DNA of 64,000 bases from JACKCP01 sp034007295 (GTDB lineage Bacteria > Desulfobacterota > Desulfobacteria > Desulfobacterales > JACKCP01). Within the stretch, counting starts at the first letter, position 1; each line of letters begins with the position of its first letter. The translations under genes and the position numbers were made by a program. Location of the stretch: the NCBI GenBank assembly GCA_034007295.1, contig JAVERC010000002.1, positions 1 through 64,000 on the forward strand. The letters are read 5' to 3'. The notes below the pieces were generated by a model. That model saw nothing but the letters and a program-made list of their open reading frames with translations. It did not search any database and had not been told where the DNA came from. Below are positions 24,335 to 31,248 of this stretch, in pieces.

Positions 24335-25486
24335 TTAAGCATTCATTTTTAAAAGTTTTTTAACTTCTTCGTTTTCAGGCATGAGTTTTTCCAGTTTTCT
24401 AAGTATTTCATCTGCTCTCATTACCTGTTTTATTTTCATATAGGATTTTGCGAGCAAAAGATTTGCTTCAAAATTGTCAGGTTCAATTTTTAAAATTTTA
24501 TTTGAGTAGTCTATAACTTTCCCTGGCTGCTTAAAGTTGCTGTAAATTCTTGAAATAGTGAGAAGAATATCAAGTCTTTCAGGATAATGGCCTTCAAGTT
24601 CTTCTAGAAGCTCAAGAGAGTCTTCATAATGTTTGTTTTTGAGATATAAAAATGCAACTTCCTCTTTTTGTGCAAGAGGTTCTTCAGCAAGTTCAAAAAC
24701 TTTGTTAAACAAAGGTTTTGCCTTTGTAAGGTTATTGTTTGCAAGAAGTATTTTTGCAAAATTAAAAGCTCGCTGATAATGTCTTGGGCTTATCTTCATG
24801 GCTTTTTCAAAAAATTTGCCGGCTTTTTCAAGGTCATTTTTTTTAAGATAAATTTCACCTAAATGGTGGTAGGCAAAAACATCAAGCCTGTTCATTTTTG
24901 CAGCTCTTAAAAAACATTTTTCAGCATTTAAAATATCATTTTTTTCGTAAAAAAGAGCTCCAAGAACTCTTATTGGACGAGAGGATTTTGGTTCTGCAAC
25001 AATTGCTTTTTTTGCAGCTTCAATTGCCAAATCAATTTCACCTTTTTCCAAAAGTTCCCTTGCCTCTTTAAGCAAAAGCATAAACTCCGGCGGGTTATTA
25101 TATTTGTCAATTACACCCTTAACTTTATTTTCAAGGGATTTAACTGTAAGTGGTTTTAAAATGTAGGCGTCAATGTCTGATTCTGCAGCTTCAGCTACTA
25201 TTTCCTTGTTTGATTCAGCAGTAATCATAATTACAGGCATATCTCTGAATTTTTTATCATTTCGTATATGCTCAAGTACTTCAATACCTTTCATTTTAGG
25301 CATATTCCAGTCCATGATTGCAAGATCAAAATCTTTTTGTTTCATGGCCTTTAAAGCAAGTTCTCCGCTGTAGCAAAGTGTGTATGAACTGCCATATTTA
25401 AGAATCTTCATCATATTGCGGATTGATTTGCACATGTTTTCCATATCATCTACAATAAGGACTTTCATTTTATTAATGTCTATCAT
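24335..25486 (-). CDS. Response regulator with TPR repeats
   Basis: 383 aa. The receiver domain spans residues 1-125, with Asp-Asp in LIVDDMEN, phospho-acceptor Asp in AIMDWNMPKMKG, Thr/Ser in MITAESN and Lys in YILKPLTVKS. The rest is tetratricopeptide repeats (for example YHHLGEIYLKKNDLEKAGKF and ANLLLAKSYMKIKQVMRADE), so the output is protein interaction, not DNA binding. It lies 41 bases upstream of the histidine kinase gene and is divergent from comF. Confidence 0.92.
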   Translation of the reverse strand: MIDINKMKVLIVDDMENMCKSIRNMMKILKYGSSYTLCYSGELALKAMKQKDFDLAIMDWNMPKMKGIEVLEHIRNDKKFRDMPVIMITAESNKEIVAEAAESDIDAYILKPLTVKSLENKVKGVIDKYNNPPEFMLLLKEARELLEKGEIDLAIEAAKKAIVAEPKSSRPIRVLGALFYEKNDILNAEKCFLRAAKMNRLDVFAYHHLGEIYLKKNDLEKAGKFFEKAMKISPRHYQRAFNFAKILLANNNLTKAKPLFNKVFELAEEPLAQKEEVAFLYLKNKHYEDSLELLEELEGHYPERLDILLTISRIYSNFKQPGKVIDYSNKILKIEPDNFEANLLLAKSYMKIKQVMRADEILRKLEKLMPENEEVKKLLKMNA

Positions 25487-25510
25487 TTGTATGAGACTCC
25501 ATGTAATTAA

Positions 25511-25539
25511 TTGACATTTTTGCTGAATTCAGTTGTATC
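25511..25539 (+). promoter_or_regulatory. Possible sigma-70 promoter of comF
   Basis: TTGACA at 25511-25516 is followed after 17 bases by TGTATC, a poor -10; a better -10, TATCAT, is at 19 bases. It lies in the 78-base divergent gap before comF. Confidence 0.35.
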
Positions 25540-25564
25540 ATATACAAAAAAAAAATAACAGACC

Positions 25565-26275
25565 ATGAAAAATTTAATATATCCTGATATTTGCTTTATT
25601 TGCAAAAAAAAATTTGAAAACAAATCTTTTGGTGAAAATAATAATTTCCCTAAAAGTTTTACTCAGGTTTTTTATGATATTTTGTGCAAGGATTGCTTAA
25701 GTAAAATTTCCCCTGTAAATAATTTTAAATCTGATTTTTTTTTAAAAAAAAGGTTTTTAAATCTGGTTTATTCGTCTTTTATGTATAAAGATTCAATTGT
25801 AGACATAGTACATATGTTAAAGTACAATGAACAAACATTTATTGCTGAAAAAATATCATGGTTTGTTTTAAAATCTTATCTTGAAATTTACTCAGAAAAT
25901 TATCCAGAACTGGTTCTTTTTGTTCCAATGCATAAAAAAGCATTCAGAAAAAGGGGGTTTAACCAGACATATCTTATTGCTTTTCATACTCAAAAACTTG
26001 CAAAAAAAATGAATGTTTTTTTTCCTGAAATTAAAAAAAATGTTTTAGTTAAAATGAAAAATACAAAATCCCAGACAGAATTTAAAGGCAGGGAAAGAAA
26101 GAAAAATATTGCAGGTGCTTTTTTAGTAAAAAATCCCCTGGTTATTAAAGGGAAGAAAATATTAATTATTGATGATGTGTGCACTACAGGATCAACACTT
26201 GAAGAATGTGCAAAAACTCTTTTAAAGTATGGTGCAAAAAAAGTTGATGCCATTACTTTTGCAAGGGCTTTTTAG
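25565..26275 (+). CDS. comF: ComF-family phosphoribosyltransferase-like protein
   Basis: 236 aa. The N-terminal zinc-finger-type Cys pairs are CFICKKKF and CKDCLSK. The C-terminal phosphoribosyltransferase domain has the PRPP loop ILIIDDVCTTGSTLEE. ComF homologues take part in DNA uptake in competent bacteria and are found widely in others, where the role is unclear. Next to it, on the same strand, are an amidase and pgeF in short succession, so it likely heads an operon. Confidence 0.88.
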   Translation: MKNLIYPDICFICKKKFENKSFGENNNFPKSFTQVFYDILCKDCLSKISPVNNFKSDFFLKKRFLNLVYSSFMYKDSIVDIVHMLKYNEQTFIAEKISWFVLKSYLEIYSENYPELVLFVPMHKKAFRKRGFNQTYLIAFHTQKLAKKMNVFFPEIKKNVLVKMKNTKSQTEFKGRERKKNIAGAFLVKNPLVIKGKKILIIDDVCTTGSTLEECAKTLLKYGAKKVDAITFARAF

Positions 26276-26294
26276 AAAAAAAGGAGTAGATAAA

Positions 26295-27089
26295 ATGTTT
26301 GAATTAAATTCAGTTAAGGCAGGTTTTGTTCAGTTTGATGTTGTTTACGGTAATTATGAGCATAATTTAAATGAAGTAGAAAAAGGTCTTGAAATATTAA
26401 ATAAAAAAGATGTTGAACTTGCTGTTTTGCCTGAAATGTTTAGCTGTGGTTTTGATTATGCATCCCTTAGGGAACATGCGGCTAAATCTGCAGAAATTCT
26501 CGAAAAAATAGGTAAAACAGCAAAAAAGAACTCCATGGTGATAGCTGGTTCATTGCCTGAAATGGAAGATGATGAAATATTTAATACAATGTATGTGATT
26601 GAAAAGGACGGCTCAATAAAAGATTCTTATAGAAAAATTCATCTTTTTTCTCTTACAGGCGAGCATAAAAGATTTTCAAGGGGAGAAAAGCCTGTTGTTG
26701 CAGATACTTCAATAGGAAGGCTTGGACTTTTGATCTGTTATGACTTAAGATTTCCTGAACTTTCAAGGGTGCTTACAGATATGAAGGCTGATATTATTGC
26801 AGTTTCTGCACAATGGCCTGTTGTAAGGCAGTTACACTGGGAAATTCTTTTACAGGCAAGGGCTGTTGAAAACCAGCTTTTTGTAATTGGCTGCAACCGT
26901 ACAGGAACAGATGACAGGGAATATGGAGGGTCTTCAATTATGGTTTCACCTAAAGGAAGAATACTTTATAAGGCAGAGGATCAGTTTGAGGCAGGATCGG
27001 CTGAACTTGACTTTATGGAAATGATAGAATACAGGTCACAAATACCTTCACTTGAGGAAAGGGTTTTTGAAGCTTACAAACAAAGCTGA
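26295..27089 (+). CDS. Carbon-nitrogen hydrolase (nitrilase/omega-amidase family)
   Basis: 264 aa. The Glu-Lys-Cys triad is visible: Glu in LAVLPEMFSCGF, Lys in YRKIHLFS and Cys in GLLICYDLRFPELSR. This matches omega-amidase/Nit2-like enzymes acting on dicarboxylate monoamides, though the exact substrate is not readable. ATG 26295 follows AAGGAG at 26281-26286; an in-frame ATG at 26229 lies inside comF and lacks a site. pgeF starts 13 bases downstream. Confidence 0.88.
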   Translation: MFELNSVKAGFVQFDVVYGNYEHNLNEVEKGLEILNKKDVELAVLPEMFSCGFDYASLREHAAKSAEILEKIGKTAKKNSMVIAGSLPEMEDDEIFNTMYVIEKDGSIKDSYRKIHLFSLTGEHKRFSRGEKPVVADTSIGRLGLLICYDLRFPELSRVLTDMKADIIAVSAQWPVVRQLHWEILLQARAVENQLFVIGCNRTGTDDREYGGSSIMVSPKGRILYKAEDQFEAGSAELDFMEMIEYRSQIPSLEERVFEAYKQS

Positions 27090-27101
27090 AATGGAGTTTT
27101 C

Positions 27102-27854
27102 ATGGCTGATTATGTAAAAGCACCGGTTTTTGAAAAAATTAATGGTCTTTTTCATGGTTTTTTTTTCAGAACTGGCGGAGTTAGTGTGCCTCCATTTGAT
27201 TCTTTAAATATTTCCTTTGATGTATGCGACAAAGAATCAGATGTTGTTAAAAACAGAAAAATTGTTTTAAATGAATTTGGTTTTGACAAAATGATTTCAG
27301 TTAATCAGGTACATGGTGTTTCCCATTATATTCCAAAACCGCTTGAAGGGGTTTATGGTGAGCATCTTTCTAAAAAAAAAGATGCAGATATCATAATTAC
27401 AGATAACCCGGGACAGCTTCTTTTAATAAAAACAGCTGACTGCCAGCCTGTTCTAATTGCAGATCCCTTAAAAAAAGTTTGTGCTGCTGTTCACTGTGGA
27501 TGGAAAGGCCTTATATCCAATGTAGTAATAAGGGCTATTGATATAATGATTGAAAAATATGGGTGTGTTCCTAAAGATATGGCTGCTGCAATAGGGCCTT
27601 CCCTTGGGGCCTGCTGTGCTGAGTTTGTAAACTATAGAAAGGAAATTCCAGAATCTTTGTGGAAATACAGGGTAGGGGAATATAATTTCGATTTAAAGGA
27701 AATTTCAAAGCAGCATCTCATAAAAACAGGCCTTGAGGAAAAAAATATCTGGATAGATGAAAACTGCACCAAATGCAGGCAGGATTTGTATTTTTCCTAC
27801 AGGAATAATAAAATAACCGGACGCCAGGCATCTGTAATAGGATGGAAATTTTAA
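27102..27854 (+). CDS. pgeF: Peptidoglycan editing factor PgeF (laccase-domain/YfiH family)
   Basis: 250 aa. Conserved residues are His in NQVHGV, Cys in KTADCQPVL and His in AAVHCGWKG, which form the Zn/CNF1-like active site of the family. In E. coli the protein (YfiH) hydrolyses wrong L-Ser containing muropeptide precursors; older annotations call it polyphenol oxidase. Later Cys (NENCTKCRQDLYFSYR in essence) fit the family C-terminus. GGAG lies five bases before the ATG. It is co-directional with the neighbouring amidase and selD. Confidence 0.88.
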   Translation: MADYVKAPVFEKINGLFHGFFFRTGGVSVPPFDSLNISFDVCDKESDVVKNRKIVLNEFGFDKMISVNQVHGVSHYIPKPLEGVYGEHLSKKKDADIIITDNPGQLLLIKTADCQPVLIADPLKKVCAAVHCGWKGLISNVVIRAIDIMIEKYGCVPKDMAAAIGPSLGACCAEFVNYRKEIPESLWKYRVGEYNFDLKEISKQHLIKTGLEEKNIWIDENCTKCRQDLYFSYRNNKITGRQASVIGWKF

Positions 27855-27866
27855 AGGTTTGATATT

Positions 27867-28130
27867 ATGTTCAGGATTTTTTTTGTTTTAAAAAATTTAC
27901 TTTTTATTTTTCATCTTGGGTTTGGAACAAAACACCTTGGAATAAATAATAAAATTTGGCAAAAAGATCATTCAATTTTTTCAGTTCCTTTTTATAAAGG
28001 GATTTTTTTGTTTCCAAAAAGATTTAAAATGATGAAAAAAAGAGCTTTTATGGGTTTTTTGCCTTTTGATGATGCAAAAAAACTTTTTCCAGGTTATGCA
28101 AAAAAAAATTACAGGAATGATTTTAAATGA
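27867..28130 (+). CDS. Small basic protein, unknown
   Basis: 87 aa, hydrophobic at the start (IFFVLKNLLFIFHLGFG) then Lys/Phe-rich. I recognise no family. AAAGG lies nine bases before the ATG, and its stop overlaps the selD ATG (ATGA), which suggests it is translated and coupled to selD. It could be a small membrane-associated protein; alternatively it may merely serve as a leader. Confidence 0.45.
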   Translation: MFRIFFVLKNLLFIFHLGFGTKHLGINNKIWQKDHSIFSVPFYKGIFLFPKRFKMMKKRAFMGFLPFDDAKKLFPGYAKKNYRNDFK

Positions 28131-29185
28131 GCTGTAAAGATTTTAAAAATTTCCCAAGACTTACTGAAACAGTTAAAGCCTCAGGCTGAGCTGCTAAAAT
28201 CGGGCCAGAGGTTCTGGCCGAAATAGTCAAGGGGTTTCCAAAAACAGAACATGTTAATCTTATTGCAGGATATGAAAATTCTGAAGACGCAGGTGTATTT
28301 AAAATATCAGAGGATCTGGCTCTTGTTCAGACACTTGATTTTTTAACCCCTGTTGTTGATGATCCTTTTATTTTTGGTCAGATTGCTGCTGCAAATTCAC
28401 TTAGCGATGTTTATGCAATGGGAGGAAAGCCTCTTACTGCAATGAATATTGTCTGCTTTCCCTCATCAATTTATCCTCCTGATGTTTTAAAGGAAGTTTT
28501 GATGGGCGGAAGAAATAAAATTGATGAGTCAAAGGCAGTTCTTCTTGGAGGCCACAGTGTTGAAGATAATGAATTCAAATATGGTCTTTCAGTTACTGGG
28601 ACTGTTCATCCAAATAAGGTGAAAAAAAATTCAGGTGCTGTTAAAGGCCATGATATAATTTTAACCAAAGCACTTGGAACAGGAATTATTGCAACTGCTT
28701 TAAAAGGGCAGATTGCAGATCAAGCTTGTGTAAATGAAATGATAGAAATTTTGACCTGTCTTAATAAGTATATTCTTGAAATTATTCCAGTATATGAAAT
28801 TGGTGGTCTTACAGATATTACAGGGTTTGGACTTGCAGGCCATCTCATGGAAATGGCTGCTGCCTCGAAAAAAAAGACTGTTTTATACAGTGAAACAATC
28901 CCTCTTATAACAATGGCAAAAGAATATGCAGATATGGGTCTTATTCCAGCAGGTGCATACAGAAACAGAAATTACTGCAAAGATCATATAGAGATTAAGT
29001 CAAAAATAGAAAAGTCTGTTGAAGATATAATTTTTGATCCCCAGACTTCAGGCGGTCTTTTAATGACAGCTGAAAAAAAAGATTCAGGGGAAATAGTTAA
29101 TAAAATACGCGATCTTGGCATAAAGGCAGAAATTGTCGGCAGGGTTTGCGACAATCATGAAAAAGGGCTTGTTGAAATTGTATGA
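28127..29185 (+). CDS. selD: Selenide, water dikinase, selenocysteine-containing
   Basis: 352 aa read through an in-frame UGA. SelD makes selenophosphate from selenide and ATP for Sec-tRNA and other uses. The frame opens at ATG 28127 (MSCKDFKNF...). TGA at 28187-28189 is codon 21, in ASG-U-AAKIGP, where E. coli has Cys17 followed three residues later by the essential Lys20; here Lys24. After the UGA the frame stays open to 29185 with full SelD sequence (YAMGGKPLTAMN, ILLGGHSVED-like, DPQTSGGLL). A hairpin follows the UGA. Without recoding only the ORF from 28418 would be called. Confidence 0.95.
28187..28189 (+). other. UGA selenocysteine codon of selD
   Basis: In-frame TGA as codon 21, at the position of the catalytic Cys/Sec of SelD. 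Open frame on both sides and a hairpin 13 bases downstream indicate recoding, not termination or a frameshift. Confidence 0.92.
28201..28220 (+). promoter_or_regulatory. Bacterial SECIS hairpin of selD
   Basis: GGCCAG (28203-28208) and CTGGCC (28214-28219) form a perfect 6-bp stem with loop AGGTT. One more C-G pair (28201/28220) closes around a bulged G. The AGGU loop resembles the AGGUCU loop of E. coli fdhF that SelB recognises, and spacing from the UGA is right. Confidence 0.8.
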
Positions 29186-29440
29186 TTTTATAATTTAATG
29201 TTTTTTATAAAATTTAAAATTATACTCTGCTCTAGAACTTAAAATTTTGTTATATTTGAACTTTATTTTAAAATGTCAGATTTTGAAATTTAATAATTCA
29301 GTTTTAATATTGATATTAAAAAAAATGGATAAAAAATACAGTTTTTGTCCATAAATTTGTAAATATCCCTCAGAAAAAGGGTTTTTAATTGACTAGAAAC
29401 TGTAATTATGATAGGCGACCTTTTAACCGGAGATTTTAGT
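29186..29440. other. Non-coding gap between selD and the F0 genes
   Basis: 255 AT-rich bases. A weak CCCT/AGGG hairpin with a T-run (about 29367-29386) could end the selD transcript. I see no gene. Confidence 0.3.
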
Positions 29441-29653
29441 ATGGGTCAGATGAAATGGCTTAAAGAGGTTTCCTATTTTGGAAGTATAGGCCTCGGATTT
29501 GCATTTTCAATATTTATAGGGCTCTTTTTAGGGCTTTGGCTTGACAAGGTTTTTTCTGCATCGCCTGTTTTTACTTTTATAGGTTTTTTTTTCGGAGTAG
29601 CAGCAGGTTACAGCAGCATAATCAAGTTAATTAAAAGGATAAATAAACTTTGA
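29441..29653 (+). CDS. atpZ: AtpZ/AtpI-type F0 accessory protein
   Basis: About 70 aa, two membrane helices (YFGSIGLGFAFSIFIGLFLG and FTFIGFFFGVAAGYSSIIKL). The GLWLDK between them is the AtpZ/AtpI signature. AtpZ/I proteins help c-ring assembly or act with Mg/Ca in the membrane. ATG 29441 has GGAG eight bases upstream; the earlier ATG at 29408 has no such site. Its stop overlaps the following TTG start (TTGA). Confidence 0.8.
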   Translation: MGQMKWLKEVSYFGSIGLGFAFSIFIGLFLGLWLDKVFSASPVFTFIGFFFGVAAGYSSIIKLIKRINKL

Positions 29654-30057
29654 CTGACACTTCAATAGACAAGGTGCCACAGGTTAGAATAGTAAGGTTT
29701 GTTGCTGTATCAAACTGGGTTCTTTTGTTTATTTTTTCAATTGCTTCATATCCTTTAAAATCAATTGGCTTTACATCCGGAATAATTCTTGGAGGACTTA
29801 TTGTAAGCATTAATTTTCACCTTCTTTCAAGAACTGTAAAAAAGGCACTTTTACCTGACAATCTTAAAAGTCATCAAAGCGTCATAGCAAAGTATTATAT
29901 CCGCTTTAGCATTAGCGGGGTGATTATATTTTTATTGCTGGCAAACGATATTGTTGCTCCACCGGGTCTTCTTCTTGGTTTATCTGTTGTGGTTGCAAGT
30001 TTTTTTCTTGCCAGTATTCTTGAAATTAAGAAAATAATTTTTAAGGAGGCTGTGTAG
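29650..30057 (+). CDS. atpI: ATP synthase subunit I-like protein
   Basis: 135 aa with four hydrophobic segments. Position directly before atpB and the four-helix pattern fit the ATP synthase I-chain that helps assemble the c ring. The sequence itself is weakly conserved, as usual for this family. TTG start overlapping the atpZ stop. The stop is two bases before the atpB ATG. Confidence 0.75.
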   Translation: MTDTSIDKVPQVRIVRFVAVSNWVLLFIFSIASYPLKSIGFTSGIILGGLIVSINFHLLSRTVKKALLPDNLKSHQSVIAKYYIRFSISGVIIFLLLANDIVAPPGLLLGLSVVVASFFLASILEIKKIIFKEAV

Positions 30058-30059
30058 GG

Positions 30060-30749
30060 ATGGAACATCCATATCTTGTTTTGGTAAAACTTTTTGAAAT
30101 GGCGGGGCTTGGACATTTTGCCCATGCAAATGTGCATGTGATTTATACCTGGTTTGTTATGCTTTTACTCATTGGACTGGGTTATCTTGGAGCAAAAAAT
30201 GTTCAGATGATTCCTGGTAAGGCTCAGAATGTTTTTGAAGCAATTATCTCAGGAATAGAAAATTTTATGGTAGATACAGCAGGCGAAGAGGGCAGATGGT
30301 TTTTCCCAATAGTTGGTACTGTATTTATTTATATTTTTGTGTGCAACCTTTTAGGACTTGTACCTGGCTTTTATCCCCCAACTGCAAGTCTTAACACAAC
30401 TGCATCATGTGCACTTGTGGTTTTCTTTGTTACTCACTTCATAGGAATAAAGTATCATGGAAAACATTATATCAATCATTTTACAGGTCCTGTATGGTGG
30501 CTTATTCCAATTATACTGCCTATTGAAGTGATTGGTCATCTTGCAAGGGTATTGTCCCTTTCCTTCCGTCTTTTCGGAAACATGATGGGACATGAACTTG
30601 TTGTAACAATTCTTCTTACTCTTGCAGGACTTTATCTTGCTCCATTGCCTATTATGGCACTTGGAATTTTTGTAGCCTTTGTTCAGGCTTTTATTTTCTT
30701 TCTTTTGTCTGTAATGTATTTTGCAGGCTCAATGGAAGAAGCTCACTAA
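30060..30749 (+). CDS. atpB: F0 ATP synthase subunit a
   Basis: 229 aa, five to six membrane helices. The essential Arg that faces the c ring is in the SLSFRLFGNMMGHELV segment, and GLVPGFYPPTASLN and VQAFIFFLLSVMYF are family signatures. It forms the ion half-channels. It begins two bases after atpI with AAGGAGG-type sequence in the end of that gene. Gene atpE follows after 84 bases. Confidence 0.95.
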   Translation: MEHPYLVLVKLFEMAGLGHFAHANVHVIYTWFVMLLLIGLGYLGAKNVQMIPGKAQNVFEAIISGIENFMVDTAGEEGRWFFPIVGTVFIYIFVCNLLGLVPGFYPPTASLNTTASCALVVFFVTHFIGIKYHGKHYINHFTGPVWWLIPIILPIEVIGHLARVLSLSFRLFGNMMGHELVVTILLTLAGLYLAPLPIMALGIFVAFVQAFIFFLLSVMYFAGSMEEAH

Positions 30750-30833
30750 TTTGGGAAGCGTATTTTTTTTATATTTTCGGGAAATGTTTGGAAGAAGCGT
30801 AATTAATTAACTTTTTTAAGGAGGATTTTTCAA

Positions 30834-31112
30834 ATGGAAGCACAGGCACTTAGTTTTTTTATCGCATCTGTAATAGCAGCTGGTTTTGGTATTGCAATCG
30901 CAGCAGCATTCTGCGGCATCAGCCAGGGTATGGGTCTTAAGGCTGCTGTTGAAGGTATTGCACGTAACCCTGAATCTTCAGGTAAAGTTACTGTTACCAT
31001 GCTTATCGGTCTTGCGATGATTGAATCACTTTGTATTTATGCTCTTGTTATTTCTCTTATCCTTATTTATGCACATCCTCAGGCTGCAGCTATTGCAAAG
31101 CTTCTTGGATAA
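30834..31112 (+). CDS. atpE: F0 ATP synthase subunit c with sodium-type ligands
   Basis: 92 aa hairpin of two helices with polar loop ARNPESSGK. Gln31 in GISQGMG, Glu64-Ser65 in AMIESLCIYA and Tyr69 match the Gln32/Glu65/Ser66/Tyr70 sodium site of Ilyobacter tartaricus/Propionigenium c subunits one residue offset. Proton-only c subunits usually lack the Gln and Ser. The ring may therefore carry Na+, though similar residues can also bind protons. AAGGAGG precedes the ATG. F1 and subunit b genes are elsewhere. Confidence 0.95.
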   Translation: MEAQALSFFIASVIAAGFGIAIAAAFCGISQGMGLKAAVEGIARNPESSGKVTVTMLIGLAMIESLCIYALVISLILIYAHPQAAAIAKLLG

Positions 31113-31150
31113 TTAACTGCTTAAATTTTTGCAGGGTAAGTGAAAAATAG

Positions 31151-31180
31151 AAAAGCCGGAGAATTTCTCCGGCTTTTTGA
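31151..31180. terminator. Bidirectional terminator between atpE and uvrA
   Basis: AAAAGCCGGAGAA (31151-31163) pairs perfectly with TTCTCCGGCTTTT (31165-31177), with A-runs before and T-runs after. It can end transcripts from both sides, and atpE and uvrA converge here. Confidence 0.9.
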
Positions 31181-31248
31181 TTTTATGTTTGTCAGCTGTT
31201 ATTATAAAGTTATGAAAAACAACAGCCTTTGAAAACAATTTGGATAAA

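Noticed and set aside
28418..29185. Short SelD starting at ATG 28418
   Set aside because: This would lack the catalytic segment; the upstream frame with one UGA and a SECIS-like hairpin gives a full-length protein.
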